Source of the DNA: Bacteroidota bacterium
GTDB lineage: Bacteria > Bacteroidota > Bacteroidia > Bacteroidales > UBA12077
Assembly (NCBI GenBank): GCA_020444275.1
Contig: JAHLLG010000001.1
Span: forward strand, 1,143,773 to 1,207,772
Direction of reading: 5' to 3'
DNA length: 64,000 nucleotides
The translations under genes and the position numbers were made by a program. The notes below the pieces were generated by a model, which saw only the letters and a program-made list of their open reading frames with translations, was not told the origin of the DNA and did no database searches. Of this stretch, positions 36,357-45,457 are shown one piece after another (the stretch's first letter is position 1; every line of letters starts with the position of its first letter).

Positions 36357-36680
36357 ATGAAATCGAATGAAAAAAACATGCTGATAGCACCTTCTAAAAA
36401 GAAAGGTGAGAAAAAAGTCAAAATTACATTTAAAAACGATCTTACTATTTTTTCGATAGAAAGTATTAAGGATCAGTTTATAAATGCTGTTCAGAAAAAT
36501 GATGTAATACAGCTTGAGTTAAAAGATGTAAAGAATATTGATCTAACGTTTATGCAATTAATCTATTCTTTAAAAATTTCTTCAGCTAGCTTAAAAAAAG
36601 AAGTTTCTGTAAATGCTAATTTATCTGAAGATATAAAGTCTTTATTTAGTAATTCTGGTATAAGTAAAATATTAAAATAA
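36357..36680 (+). CDS. STAS-domain protein (anti-sigma antagonist-like)
   Basis: A 107-residue protein. After a basic N-terminal 20 residues, a STAS fold is recognisable: VKITFKNDLTIFSIESIKDQF, then VIQLELKDVKNIDLTFMQLI, then the ending SLFSNSGISKIL. The position of the phosphorylated serine of SpoIIAA-type proteins (DSSG) reads DLTF, so Thr64 could be the phospho-acceptor, but the loop lacks the usual Ser-Ser-Gly. STAS proteins occur in alternative, non-flagellar chemosensory clusters, for example in vibrios as I recall. It is 19 nt before cheY, inside the operon. Confidence 0.8.
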   Translation: MKSNEKNMLIAPSKKKGEKKVKITFKNDLTIFSIESIKDQFINAVQKNDVIQLELKDVKNIDLTFMQLIYSLKISSASLKKEVSVNANLSEDIKSLFSNSGISKILK

Positions 36681-36699
36681 TAGTATAAAATTTAGTGTT

Positions 36700-37065
36700 A
36701 TGAGCAAAAATATCTTAATTGTCGACGACTCTGAAAGTATCCGGGAGGTAGTTAGCTTTACGCTTAAGAATGAAGGCTATGAAGTTAAGGTTGGTGTAGA
36801 TGGGAAAGATGCTTTAAAGTTTCTTGATGGATCAGCTATTGATCTGATCATAACGGATTTGCATATGCCCGTAATGGATGGGATAGAATTTATTAAAGAA
36901 GTGCGAAAAACAGATCAGTACAAAAGAGTGCCAATTCTTTTTTTAACCACAGAATCACAAGCCGCAAAAAAAATGGAAGCTAAAGAAGCTGGCGCTACTG
37001 GTTGGATTATTAAACCATTTGTTCCTGCAAAACTGATAGGAGCACTAAAAAAAGTTCTACGATAA
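36700..37065 (+). CDS. cheY: chemotaxis response regulator CheY
   Basis: A 121-residue receiver of the CheY type: acidic pair Asp9-Asp10 in ILIVDDSESIRE, phospho-acceptor Asp53 in ITDLHMPVMDGIEF, Thr in FLTTESQ and Lys in WIIKPFVPAKLIGAL. The PFVPAKL ending is typical of genuine CheY partners of CheA. Its stop overlaps the cheA start (TAATG), so the two are translationally coupled. What it controls is unknown because no flagellar motor genes are seen here; gliding, adhesion or another output is possible. Confidence 0.9.
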   Translation: MSKNILIVDDSESIREVVSFTLKNEGYEVKVGVDGKDALKFLDGSAIDLIITDLHMPVMDGIEFIKEVRKTDQYKRVPILFLTTESQAAKKMEAKEAGATGWIIKPFVPAKLIGALKKVLR

Positions 37066-39122
37066 TGGATAAATTCAAAAATAAGTTCAGAGAAGAAGCT
37101 GCAGACCATATTAATGATTTGGAAGATGCTTTGTTGCTTATCGAGAAAGATAAAGGCAACAAGGAACTGGTTGAAAGAATATTTCGATCAATGCATTCAT
37201 TAAAGGGTGGTGGAGCAATGTTTGGCTTTACTATGCTTAGTGAATTTACTCACAATCTCGAAAATCTCTATGATCGGGTGCGATCGGGCAAAATGAAAGT
37301 CACAAGAGATTTATTGGATATGACTCTTGCTTCAGTAGATCATATGAAACTTTTACTTGCTGACGAAGGTCTTGATGAACCTGACTTTAAATCAAGACAC
37401 CTCAATTTATCCTTGCAAATTAAAAAGTATGTCGAGAACGACGGCGAAGATACTGAGCTGAGAGAAAAAAACGACGATGCTGATTTAGCTAAAGATAATT
37501 CAAAAACATTCTATATATATTTCGAACCCAATCAGGATATTTTTAATGATGGAACAAACCCTTTGTTTTTAGTCGACGAATTACACTCACTGGGCGAGTG
37601 TAAAGTTTTTGCTCATTTTAATAAAGTTCCAGAATTAAAGAATATTGATGTAACCAAGTGTTATACTTATTGGGAAATGCTTGTGGTAACTCAAGAGAAT
37701 GTAAATGCTATCTCTGATGTATTTATCTTCGTTGAAGATCAGTGCGAACTTGAAATTATGGAAGTTTCCGATAAAAACATACTAACTAATGAACAAATTG
37801 TTAGTGAAATTGAGAAACTGGCCGAAGAAAGGAAAGATGTTGGAATTAATGAAATACAGCAAATAATTAAGAAGTATTCAATTAAAGAGAAAAAAGAGGA
37901 AAAGTTAGAGCATATAATATCGAAAAAAGAAAAGTTACCGTCGGTTAAGGAAAACGTAATATCAAGTATTAGAGTTTCTTCTAATAAATTAGATCAACTA
38001 ATGAATCTGGTTAGTGAGTTAGTTACTACTCAGGCCAGATTAAGTTTATATGCAGAAGAATCAGGACAACCAGAATTAGTAACCATTGCAGAAAATGTTC
38101 AAAAACTATCAAGGCAGTTAAGAGATAATGCATTTGATATTGTTTTGGTGCCTATTGAAACAATGCTAACACGATTCCAACGACTAGTTCGTGATCTATC
38201 TAAGGAATTGAATAAAGTTGTTGTTTTTACAGCCGAAGGTGCCGATACAGAACTGGATAAAACCATAATAGAAACACTAACAGACCCATTGCTTCATATC
38301 CTTAGAAACTGTATTGATCATGGAATTGAAAATCCCGAAACCAGGAAAAAACTGAATAAACCTGAAGAGGGAAAAATATTACTCAAAGCATTTTACTCTG
38401 GAGCCAATGTACATATTCAAATTCATGATGATGGAGCAGGTATGGATGTAGAAAAGATTAAAGCAAAAGCAATTGAAAAAGAGTTAATTAGTCCGGATGC
38501 GAATTTAACAAAAAAGGAGATATTAGATCTAGTTTTCTTACCCGGCTTCTCTACCGCAACGAATGTTACTGACGTTTCAGGAAGAGGTGTGGGTATGGAT
38601 GTTGTGAAAAGAAAACTTACCGAAATCAGGGGAGAGGTTGAGTTGGATTCAGAATTAAATGTTGGAACAACGTTAACCATTAAACTACCATTAACGCTAT
38701 CCATTATTGATGGTTTGTTGGTTAAAATAGCTCATAATCACTATATTTTACCTTTATCGTCAGTTAATAAAATATATGCAACAGAGCATGAGAAAGTGGT
38801 AAACACCTATAACAATTTAATTGTGTTAGATGGAGATCAAATACCTTTCTATTATCTGCGTGAAGAATTTGGTTTACCTGAAGGTGAGCAGGATATAGAA
38901 CAAGTAATAATAGTAAGTTACGAAGATCGAAGTATTGGGTTGGTTGTTGATGAGGTAATTGGTGAATATCAGGCTGTGCTAAAGTCTTTGGGTAAAATGT
39001 ATAAAAAGCAGGAAATTATTTCCGGAGCAACAATACTTGGAGACGGAACTGTAGCATTGGTTGTAGATACCAACAAGATAATTAGTCAGTTTTCAGAAGT
39101 AAAAATCAAAAAAGAAAATTAA
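37065..39122 (+). CDS. cheA: chemotaxis histidine kinase CheA
   Basis: A 685-residue cytosolic kinase with the full CheA architecture. The HPt domain (1-110) has the phospho-accepting His44 in IFRSMHSLKGGGAMFGF. A P2-like or linker region (about 140-285) follows. The dimerisation domain opens with SSIRVSSNKLDQLMNLVSEL. The HATPase domain has HILRNCIDHGIE (N box), DDGAGMD (G1) and FLPGFST...GRGVGMDVVK (F and G2). The C-terminal CheW-like domain begins ISIDGLLVKIAH and runs to the end. It phosphorylates CheY and CheB in response to MCP signals. Coupled to cheY; cheW starts 17 nt downstream. Confidence 0.96.
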   Translation: MDKFKNKFREEAADHINDLEDALLLIEKDKGNKELVERIFRSMHSLKGGGAMFGFTMLSEFTHNLENLYDRVRSGKMKVTRDLLDMTLASVDHMKLLLADEGLDEPDFKSRHLNLSLQIKKYVENDGEDTELREKNDDADLAKDNSKTFYIYFEPNQDIFNDGTNPLFLVDELHSLGECKVFAHFNKVPELKNIDVTKCYTYWEMLVVTQENVNAISDVFIFVEDQCELEIMEVSDKNILTNEQIVSEIEKLAEERKDVGINEIQQIIKKYSIKEKKEEKLEHIISKKEKLPSVKENVISSIRVSSNKLDQLMNLVSELVTTQARLSLYAEESGQPELVTIAENVQKLSRQLRDNAFDIVLVPIETMLTRFQRLVRDLSKELNKVVVFTAEGADTELDKTIIETLTDPLLHILRNCIDHGIENPETRKKLNKPEEGKILLKAFYSGANVHIQIHDDGAGMDVEKIKAKAIEKELISPDANLTKKEILDLVFLPGFSTATNVTDVSGRGVGMDVVKRKLTEIRGEVELDSELNVGTTLTIKLPLTLSIIDGLLVKIAHNHYILPLSSVNKIYATEHEKVVNTYNNLIVLDGDQIPFYYLREEFGLPEGEQDIEQVIIVSYEDRSIGLVVDEVIGEYQAVLKSLGKMYKKQEIISGATILGDGTVALVVDTNKIISQFSEVKIKKEN

Positions 39123-39139
39123 ATATAGGAGAACGTATT

Positions 39140-39679
39140 ATGGATAAAGAAATTACACCAGAATTAAATTCGTATCTTTCTTTTAATCTTGGGCAAGAGC
39201 AGTTCGCTGCAAATGTTGGGAAGGTTTTAAATATTTTGGAAATGACCAAAATAACAGAAGTTCCAAAAGCTCCGGATTATATGAAAGGTGTAATTAATTT
39301 GAGAGGAACTGTTTTACCTGTTGTAGATACCAGAATTAAATTTGGAATGACTGCAACAGAATATACAACAAACACATGCATCATTGTTATGGAGGTTGAG
39401 ATGGAAGGAGAGCAGGTGCAGGTAGGTGCGCTGGTTGATTCTGTACAGGCTGTTGTTGAAATTGAAAATGAGGATATTCAGCCACCGCCAAGTATTGGTA
39501 GTAAATTTAAATCAGAATTTATTGAAGGTATGGCAAAAGTTGATGATAAGTTTATCATGATTCTAAATATGGAAAAAGTTTTTTCAACTGATGAAATAGT
39601 TACCATAAAAGAGAAAACGGATGAAGGAGAAACTAAGATAGAAAAATCAGAGAAATCAACTAAGAAAAAAGCAAAATAA
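39140..39679 (+). CDS. cheW: chemotaxis coupling protein CheW
   Basis: A 179-residue adaptor linking CheA to the receptor. The CheW fold is clear: SFNLGQEQFAANVGKVLNIL, then VPKAPDYMKGVINLRGTVLP with the conserved Arg of NLRG that contacts receptors, then LVDSVQAVVEIENEDIQPPP. The last about 20 residues are a Lys/Glu tail not needed for the fold. A single copy lies directly between cheA and the MCP gene in the operon. Nothing unusual apart from the charged tail. Confidence 0.95.
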   Translation: MDKEITPELNSYLSFNLGQEQFAANVGKVLNILEMTKITEVPKAPDYMKGVINLRGTVLPVVDTRIKFGMTATEYTTNTCIIVMEVEMEGEQVQVGALVDSVQAVVEIENEDIQPPPSIGSKFKSEFIEGMAKVDDKFIMILNMEKVFSTDEIVTIKEKTDEGETKIEKSEKSTKKKAK

Positions 39680-39722
39680 TGAATTCATTGTATAAGAAAT
39701 AATAAACAACTAACAACAACTA

Positions 39723-41807
39723 ATGAGTAAAGCTATGAAAATAAATAATTTAAAAATCGGATTTAGGCTCAATTTATTTCTGAGTATAGTAATTGTGTTG
39801 ATTCTGACAACATTAGGAATATATAATTACAGTACAAATAAAAACAGAATTATAGAAGATGCAGATGTTAGAATGTATGAGCAACTCGAAGATTTAGTTA
39901 AAATAATTGAAGTTCAGTTAGACGAAAGCCAAAATAGAGTAAATTATGCACTGAGCGCTGCCAGTGAAGTGTTTAGTGTTTCAGGAGAAGTTTCATTAAG
40001 TGAGGAAGAGATTACTGTTAAAGTAGTAAATCAGGTTAGTTTAGCAAGTACTAGTGTTTCTATAAATCAATTAATGGTTAATGGACAGGGAATTTATGAA
40101 AACTACAATTTAGTTGATAAAATTCAGGAAATTACTGGAGCAACTGCAACCATTTTTCAAAAAATTCCGGAAGGATATTTAAGAATATCAACCAATGTAA
40201 GAAAAGAAGATGGATCACGGGCAGTTGGAACATTTATACCAAACAGCTCTCCGGTTGTTAGGACAATAGAGAACGGGCAGACTTATAAAGGAAGGGCATT
40301 TGTAGTTGATGATTACTATCTTACAGCTTATAAACCGATCTGGATAGATGGATCTGTTCAGGGTATTTTGTATGTTGGGGTTAAAGAAAAAGATCTGGGT
40401 TCACTTAAGAAGATTTTTGATGAAAAAGAATATTTTGAGACAGGATATCCATTTATTGTTAGTTCAGATGGAGAGTTTATTATTCATCCAACAAATGAGG
40501 GTCAGGATGCATCAGATTTTACGTTTTTCAAGCAAATGAAAGATGATGCAGATGGATATGGTAAATCAGAATATAAATGGCCAGAGAGCAAGGAAGGGAA
40601 GTGGAAATTCCAGTATTTCAAATATATTCCACAAATAGATTCGTATGTTGCAGCTTCATTTTACCAGGATGTTTTATTTAAATATTTGAAAGAAGTTAGA
40701 AATTCGGTGTTGATATCTGTCTTGCTTTCTGTGGTTATATTTATCATTATTGTTACTCTGTTTTCCAAAAACATTTCTAATGCACTCAATAAAGGTGTTG
40801 AGTTTACAAAGAAAGTAGCTGGTGGTGATCTTACAGCTACATTGGAGATAGATCAAAAAGATGAAGTAGGAATGCTTGCACAAGCTTTAAATAAAATGGT
40901 TCTTCAGCTTAGAGAAATAGTAGAAAGTGTTGACCTGGGAGCAGATAATATTGCATCAGCAAGTCTACAGGTAAGTTCAGGTTCACAGCAGTTATCGCAA
41001 GGTGCTAGTGAACAAGCTTCCTCAGCAGAAGAAGTATCATCATCAATGGAAGAAATGGCGTCTAATATTCAACAAAACACAGATAATGCGCAGCAAACAG
41101 AGAAAATCTCTATTGAAGCTTCTGAAGGAATTGAACAGGTTGCACAAGCTGCACAGGAAAGTTTAGCTTCGATACGCCAAATTGCAGATAAAATTTCTGT
41201 TGTAAACGATATTGCTTTTCAAACAAATATTCTAGCCTTAAATGCTGCAGTTGAAGCTGCTCGTGCCGGAGAGCATGGTAAAGGATTTGCGGTTGTAGCA
41301 GGCGAAGTTAGAAAACTGGCCGAAAGAAGTAAACAGGCAGCTGATGAAATAGTAGGTTTATCTGATCATAGTTTGAAGGTTACAGAAGAATCAGGGGAAC
41401 TTATGCAAAAAATCATTCCTGAGATAGGAAAAACTGCCAAATTAGTGCAGGAAATTTCTGCAGCTAGTTTGGAACAAAACTCTGGTGCAGATCAGGTGAA
41501 TAGCGCTATACAGCAATTAAACCAGGTTACGCAGCAAAACGCTGCAGCATCCGAAGAATTAGCTACTAGTTCAGAAGAACTTGCAAGCCAGGCAGAACAG
41601 CTGAAAGATAATATTTCTTATTTTTCAACGGGCAAAAGCAATGCTGGAAGTAAACTGAAAAAAGCAACCAAAAAAGTTACATCGAATAAAAGTAAAGACA
41701 ACAAAGAAACAGCTTCAAAAAATAAAAATCTGAATCAACAATCAGGTGGCGTGGATTTGAATTTATATGACAAAAAAGATTCAGATGACGATTATGAAAA
41801 ATTTTAA
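39723..41807 (+). CDS. methyl-accepting chemotaxis protein with Cache sensor and CheR-tether pentapeptide
   Basis: A 694-residue inner-membrane chemoreceptor. TM1 is at about 15-36 and TM2 at about 326-348. The periplasmic region between them is a Cache_3/Cache_2-type domain (including [14 protein letters not shown] and ILYVGVKE). HAMP is at about 349-402. The signalling domain (about 420-650) has the canonical tip [20 protein letters not shown] and the [18 protein letters not shown] stretch. A Lys/Asn/Ser-rich flexible tail follows, ending DYEKF, which fits the x-aromatic-x2-aromatic pattern of CheR/CheB tether pentapeptides. It is the only MCP in the window. The ligand is not predictable. 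Confidence 0.94.
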   Translation: MSKAMKINNLKIGFRLNLFLSIVIVLILTTLGIYNYSTNKNRIIEDADVRMYEQLEDLVKIIEVQLDESQNRVNYALSAASEVFSVSGEVSLSEEEITVKVVNQVSLASTSVSINQLMVNGQGIYENYNLVDKIQEITGATATIFQKIPEGYLRISTNVRKEDGSRAVGTFIPNSSPVVRTIENGQTYKGRAFVVDDYYLTAYKPIWIDGSVQGILYVGVKEKDLGSLKKIFDEKEYFETGYPFIVSSDGEFIIHPTNEGQDASDFTFFKQMKDDADGYGKSEYKWPESKEGKWKFQYFKYIPQIDSYVAASFYQDVLFKYLKEVRNSVLISVLLSVVIFIIIVTLFSKNISNALNKGVEFTKKVAGGDLTATLEIDQKDEVGMLAQALNKMVLQLREIVESVDLGADNIASASLQVSSGSQQLSQGASEQASSAEEVSSSMEEMASNIQQNTDNAQQTEKISIEASEGIEQVAQAAQESLASIRQIADKISVVNDIAFQTNILALNAAVEAARAGEHGKGFAVVAGEVRKLAERSKQAADEIVGLSDHSLKVTEESGELMQKIIPEIGKTAKLVQEISAASLEQNSGADQVNSAIQQLNQVTQQNAAASEELATSSEELASQAEQLKDNISYFSTGKSNAGSKLKKATKKVTSNKSKDNKETASKNKNLNQQSGGVDLNLYDKKDSDDDYEKF

Positions 41808-41863
41808 CATGAATTAAATAAATATTAGACTAGGGTTAATATTTTAGGATTCTTTGGGTAACT

Positions 41864-41890
41864 TGAGGAGGAGAACTCTACTCCTCCTCA
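41864..41890 (+). other. strong intercistronic hairpin without a T tract
   Basis: TGAGGAGGAG (41864-41873) pairs perfectly with CTCCTCCTCA (41881-41890) around AACTCTA. It lies between the MCP stop (41807) and the cheR ATG (41908). No run of Ts follows, so this is not a standard terminator. It could protect or process mRNA, or hide the region before cheR. Confidence 0.6.
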
Positions 41891-41907
41891 TTCAAACGTA
41901 AAGCACA

Positions 41908-42765
41908 ATGGTTGATGAAACATTAAATAGAATCTTTGCTGCAAAGATGACTGATGAGGAATTTGGTCTCTTAAGCGAATTTGTTTATAAAAATTCGGGT
42001 ATAAAAATGCCACCTGCAAAAAAGATAATGCTGCAAAGTCGTTTGCAGAAAAGATTAAGAGAACTTAAAATAACTTCGTTTAAAGATTATGCGGATTACG
42101 TTTTTAGCGACGAAGGTCAGAAGAAAGAGATTGTGCATATGCTTGATGTGGTGAGTACAAATAAAACGGATTTTTTTAGAGAACCTGTTCACTTCGATTT
42201 TCTGAATTCTAATGTTTTACCAGAATTTGTTCAAAACCATAGAGTAAAAAATAATTTTAAAGTTTGGAGTGCCGGATGTTCTAGTGGTGAAGAACCTTAT
42301 ACCGTTGCCATTACGCTGAATGAATTTAAAAAGCAAAATCCGGATTTTGATTATTCAATCTTAGGGACAGATATTTCATCGGATATTTTACAAAAAGCTG
42401 TAGCTGCTATTTACAAAGAAGAAAGAATAGCAAATATTCCTCTTGAACTAAAAAAGAAATATTTTTTGAAAAGCAAGGATCGTATTAATAAAACAGTACG
42501 TGTGGTTCAGGATTTAAGAAAAAAAACCAGATATCAACGGTTAAATTTTATGGATATAACATATAATTTGCCTGATGTTTACGATATCGTTTTTTGTAGG
42601 AATGTACTTATATATTTCAATAGAGATATTCAAGAGCAGGTTATTAATAGACTCTGTACAAAGATTAAAAGTGGAGGATATTTATTTATAGGCCATTCGG
42701 AGTCTATACTTGGAATGACTGTTCCTCTTGAACAAATAAAACCAACAATATTTAGACGAATTTAA
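41908..42765 (+). CDS. cheR: chemotaxis protein methyltransferase CheR
   Basis: A 285-residue SAM-dependent methyltransferase that methylates glutamates on the receptor. The N-terminal helical domain (DEEFGLLSEFVYKNSGIKM, RLQKRLRELKITSFKDY) is followed by the catalytic domain with WSAGCSSGEEPYTVAI (SAM motif I at 121-131), ILGTDISSDIL and YDIVFCRNVLIYFNRD. The ending GGYLFIGHSESI is also typical. The receptor's C-terminal aromatic pentapeptide suggests this CheR is of the tethered type; I did not verify the beta-subdomain binding residues. It follows the MCP gene after a 100-nt spacer holding a hairpin. Confidence 0.95.
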   Translation: MVDETLNRIFAAKMTDEEFGLLSEFVYKNSGIKMPPAKKIMLQSRLQKRLRELKITSFKDYADYVFSDEGQKKEIVHMLDVVSTNKTDFFREPVHFDFLNSNVLPEFVQNHRVKNNFKVWSAGCSSGEEPYTVAITLNEFKKQNPDFDYSILGTDISSDILQKAVAAIYKEERIANIPLELKKKYFLKSKDRINKTVRVVQDLRKKTRYQRLNFMDITYNLPDVYDIVFCRNVLIYFNRDIQEQVINRLCTKIKSGGYLFIGHSESILGMTVPLEQIKPTIFRRI

Positions 42766-42776
42766 CATATGATATT

Positions 42777-43694
42777 ATGAGCGAATTATCTGATAAAGAA
42801 TTGATTGATGAACTTAAAAAGCGTTTCGAAACGAACAAATCAGCACTGGCTGAAGTTCAGAAACTTAATAAAGAACTTCAAAAGGTGAACAAAAAACTTG
42901 AAGATTCCGAATCGCTTAAGAGTCATTTTATCTCAAATATTACGAACGAGATTATCAATCCATTTGCTTCTATTTTAGCACTCTCAAAAAATATTTTATC
43001 CGTTGAGAAAGAAAATTGGAAAAAGGTCTTCTCCATGGTTTCTTTGATATATTCAGAAGCTTTTAATCTCGATTTTCAACTAAGAAATATTTTTGTTGCT
43101 GCAAAACTTGAAGCAGGAGAAATTTTCCCGGAAATTGTCAACGTAGATATTAAGCATTTAATAGAAAATGTAATCGAATCGTTTAAATACGAAACGAAAA
43201 AGAAGAAGTTAAATGTTAAATTAAAATTTGATATCAAAACAGAAGGTAATAAACCTTTCTTCTTTAAAACAGATTCTGAAAAATTTAGACTAATAATTTC
43301 CAATCTTTTAAGTAATGCAGTAAAATATAGTTATGAGGGTAATGATGTAATAATAACTGTAAATCAAGAAAATAAAGATTTAACACTGTCGATTAAAGAT
43401 TTTGGTACTGGGATTTCAGAAGAAAATCAAAAAATAATTTTCGACCGGTTTAAGCGTATCGATTCAGGTATTAATTCGGTTCACCGCGGACATGGCCTAG
43501 GTTTATCCATTAATAAAGCACTTTTAGACCTATTAAGTGGAAGCATCAAAATTGAAAGTGAAGTGGAAAAAGGAGCTTGTTTTACCATAAACTTGCCAGA
43601 AAATGTTTCACAGGCTAGTGGCTTTGCATTTGATGGAAACGACATGTTTTTCGACGATGATAAGTTTTTAAACGGAGAAGGCGAAAGTTTTTGA
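42777..43694 (+). CDS. histidine kinase homologue lacking the phospho-accepting His
   Basis: A 305-residue cytosolic protein. A coiled coil (about 20-45) leads into a DHp-like helix pair, where the usual F-x2-N-x2-HE-x2-[TN]-P reads FISNITNEIINPFASI, with Asn57 at the position of the His. The HATPase_c domain is intact: ISNLLSNAVKYSYEG (N box), DFGTGISEEN (G1), RFKRIDSG and HGLGLSINKALLDLLSG (G2). It ends with an acidic, aromatic tail. It is embedded between cheR and cheD, an unusual place. Possible roles are a phosphatase-only or allosteric partner of a receiver, or an ATP-binding regulator of CheA; all are inference. Confidence 0.8.
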   Translation: MSELSDKELIDELKKRFETNKSALAEVQKLNKELQKVNKKLEDSESLKSHFISNITNEIINPFASILALSKNILSVEKENWKKVFSMVSLIYSEAFNLDFQLRNIFVAAKLEAGEIFPEIVNVDIKHLIENVIESFKYETKKKKLNVKLKFDIKTEGNKPFFFKTDSEKFRLIISNLLSNAVKYSYEGNDVIITVNQENKDLTLSIKDFGTGISEENQKIIFDRFKRIDSGINSVHRGHGLGLSINKALLDLLSGSIKIESEVEKGACFTINLPENVSQASGFAFDGNDMFFDDDKFLNGEGESF

Positions 43695-43710
43695 TTAAAA
43701 AAAGAATGAT

Positions 43711-44175
43711 TTGAACTCACATTTTTTATACCCTTCAGCAATTTTTGCAAGTAAAGAACCTTATCAAATTAATACGATTCTAGGTTCATGTGTAGCAGTA
43801 TGCTTTTGGGATCCTACAATTCGAGTGGGTGGTATGTGTCATTATATGCTTCCGTTCTGGAATGGTGAAGGATTAGCATCTCCAAAATACGGAAATATTG
43901 CCATTGAAAAGCTTCTGGAGAAAATGTATGATATGGGAGCTAAGAAATTAAATATTGTAGCTAAAGTATTTGGAGGGGGTGATGTTCTTGAAACAAAAAA
44001 CCCTCAGTTTTTTATTGGACAAAGAAATATTAAATTAGCTAATGAAATGCTTGAGGAGCTGAAAATTAAAATTGTAAGCTCTAGTGTTGGAGGAAAGTTA
44101 GGAAGAAAAATTATTTTTCACACACATACAGGTGAAGTAAAGCAACGATATGTGAATAGGCAGGGAGAAAAATAA
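43711..44175 (+). CDS. cheD: chemoreceptor glutamine deamidase CheD
   Basis: A 154-residue CheD-family protein that deamidates receptor glutamines and can bind CheC-type phosphatases. The catalytic pattern is present: Cys27 in ILGSCVAVC, His44 in GGMCHYMLPFW, and the KVFGGGDVL strand with the following threonine/asparagine region. The best start is TTG at 43711, 16 nt after the previous stop, because the nearest upstream ATG (43706) is out of frame and hits a stop at once. It is 33 nt before cheB. Length is normal for the family. Confidence 0.9.
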   Translation: MNSHFLYPSAIFASKEPYQINTILGSCVAVCFWDPTIRVGGMCHYMLPFWNGEGLASPKYGNIAIEKLLEKMYDMGAKKLNIVAKVFGGGDVLETKNPQFFIGQRNIKLANEMLEELKIKIVSSSVGGKLGRKIIFHTHTGEVKQRYVNRQGEK

Positions 44176-44208
44176 GAGCAAATAATAGGTTATTAAAATG
44201 GTTTGTAC

Positions 44209-45282
44209 ATGCCCAAAAAAAAGATTAAAGTTTTAATTGTTGACGATTCTGCAGTAGTTAGGCAAAGCTTAGCAGAAATTGTTAAATCTGATCCGGACCT
44301 CGATGTAATGGGCACAGCATCAGACCCATACATGGCTGCCAAAAAAATTAGAAATGAAGTTCCTGATGTAATAACGCTCGATATAGAGATGCCTCGTATG
44401 GATGGATTGACTTTCTTACGGAAAATAATGTCGCAACATCCAATTCCTGTAGTTATTATTTCCAGTTTAACTTCCGAAGGAACCGAAACAGGTATTAGGG
44501 CCCTGGAATATGGTGCTCTTGAGATAATTACAAAACCTCAAATGTCATCAAAGGAGTTTATCCATGAATCAAAAATAAGAATATGTGAAGCAATAAAAGG
44601 AGCTGCTCATGCAACTGTAAAAAGAAAAGTAGCTTCTCCTTCAATACACGTTGAGCCTAAATATACAGCCGATGCTATTATACCTCTTGCTGCCAAACAC
44701 AGTATGATTAAAACCACTGAACTGGTCGTTTCAGTTGGTGCTTCAACAGGTGGTACTGAAGCTTTAAGGGAATTTTTGGTAGCTCTGCCTCCCGATTCTC
44801 CTGGAATTGTTATTGTTCAGCATATGCCGGAGAAATTTACAACCTCTTTTGCAGAAAGGTTAAATGAACTTTGTAAAATTACAGTTAAAGAGGCTGTAAA
44901 TGGCGATACGGTAATTCGTGGAAGAGCTTTGATTGCACCTGGAAATTATCATACCTTGTTAAAAAGAAGTGGTGCAAGATATTATGTAGAAGTTAAAGAG
45001 GGACCACTGGTAAACCGACACAGACCTTCGGTAGATGTGCTTTTTAGGTCTACTGCACGTTATGCAGGTGCCAATGCCATAGGAATTATTATGACCGGTA
45101 TGGGCGATGATGGTGCAAAAGGATTACTGGAAATGAAGGAAGCCGGAGCCAGAACAATTGCTCAGGATGAACAAAGTTGCGTAGTGTTTGGTATGCCTAA
45201 AGAAGCAATCAAGTTGAATGCCGTAGACAAAATTATGCATCTTAATAAAATGGCACCGTATATTATTGGTGTTAATCATTAA
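44209..45282 (+). CDS. cheB: protein-glutamate methylesterase/response regulator CheB
   Basis: A 357-residue enzyme, starting at ATG 44209; a TTG two codons upstream is less likely. The receiver has the acidic pair [11 protein letters not shown] and the phospho-acceptor Asp58 in [15 protein letters not shown]. The methylesterase domain has the triad Ser179 in [16 protein letters not shown], His205 in VQHMPEKFT and Asp301 in [10 protein letters not shown]. CheA-phosphorylated CheB removes methyl groups from the receptor, completing the adaptation system with CheR and CheD. It is the last gene of the operon; no clear Rho-independent terminator was found before the next start. Confidence 0.95.
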   Translation: MPKKKIKVLIVDDSAVVRQSLAEIVKSDPDLDVMGTASDPYMAAKKIRNEVPDVITLDIEMPRMDGLTFLRKIMSQHPIPVVIISSLTSEGTETGIRALEYGALEIITKPQMSSKEFIHESKIRICEAIKGAAHATVKRKVASPSIHVEPKYTADAIIPLAAKHSMIKTTELVVSVGASTGGTEALREFLVALPPDSPGIVIVQHMPEKFTTSFAERLNELCKITVKEAVNGDTVIRGRALIAPGNYHTLLKRSGARYYVEVKEGPLVNRHRPSVDVLFRSTARYAGANAIGIIMTGMGDDGAKGLLEMKEAGARTIAQDEQSCVVFGMPKEAIKLNAVDKIMHLNKMAPYIIGVNH

Positions 45283-45426
45283 GATTGGTATATTTAGTAC
45301 TGTTAAGAGTCTAAGATATTCTAATATAAAGAATCTGAAAAGCTGTTGGAATTGTTTATCTTCCATATAATGCAGTTTAACAAAAAAGAATATCTTAATT
45401 TAAATAAATACAGTATACTTAAATTG

Positions 45427-45434
45427 TATATTTG
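45427..45434 (+). promoter_or_regulatory. candidate -7 element upstream of the GAF/PAS kinase
   Basis: TATATTTG matches TAnnTTTG exactly and lies 23 nt before the ATG at 45458. A -33 box with standard spacing is not evident. It supports a separate transcription unit from the che operon. Confidence 0.35.
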
Positions 45435-45457
45435 AGTTTAATAGTATTAATTAGTAT

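Noticed and set aside
43706-43716. ATG at 43706 as the cheD start
   Set aside because: It is out of frame with the CheD reading frame and meets TGA after two codons; TTG at 43711 fits the protein.
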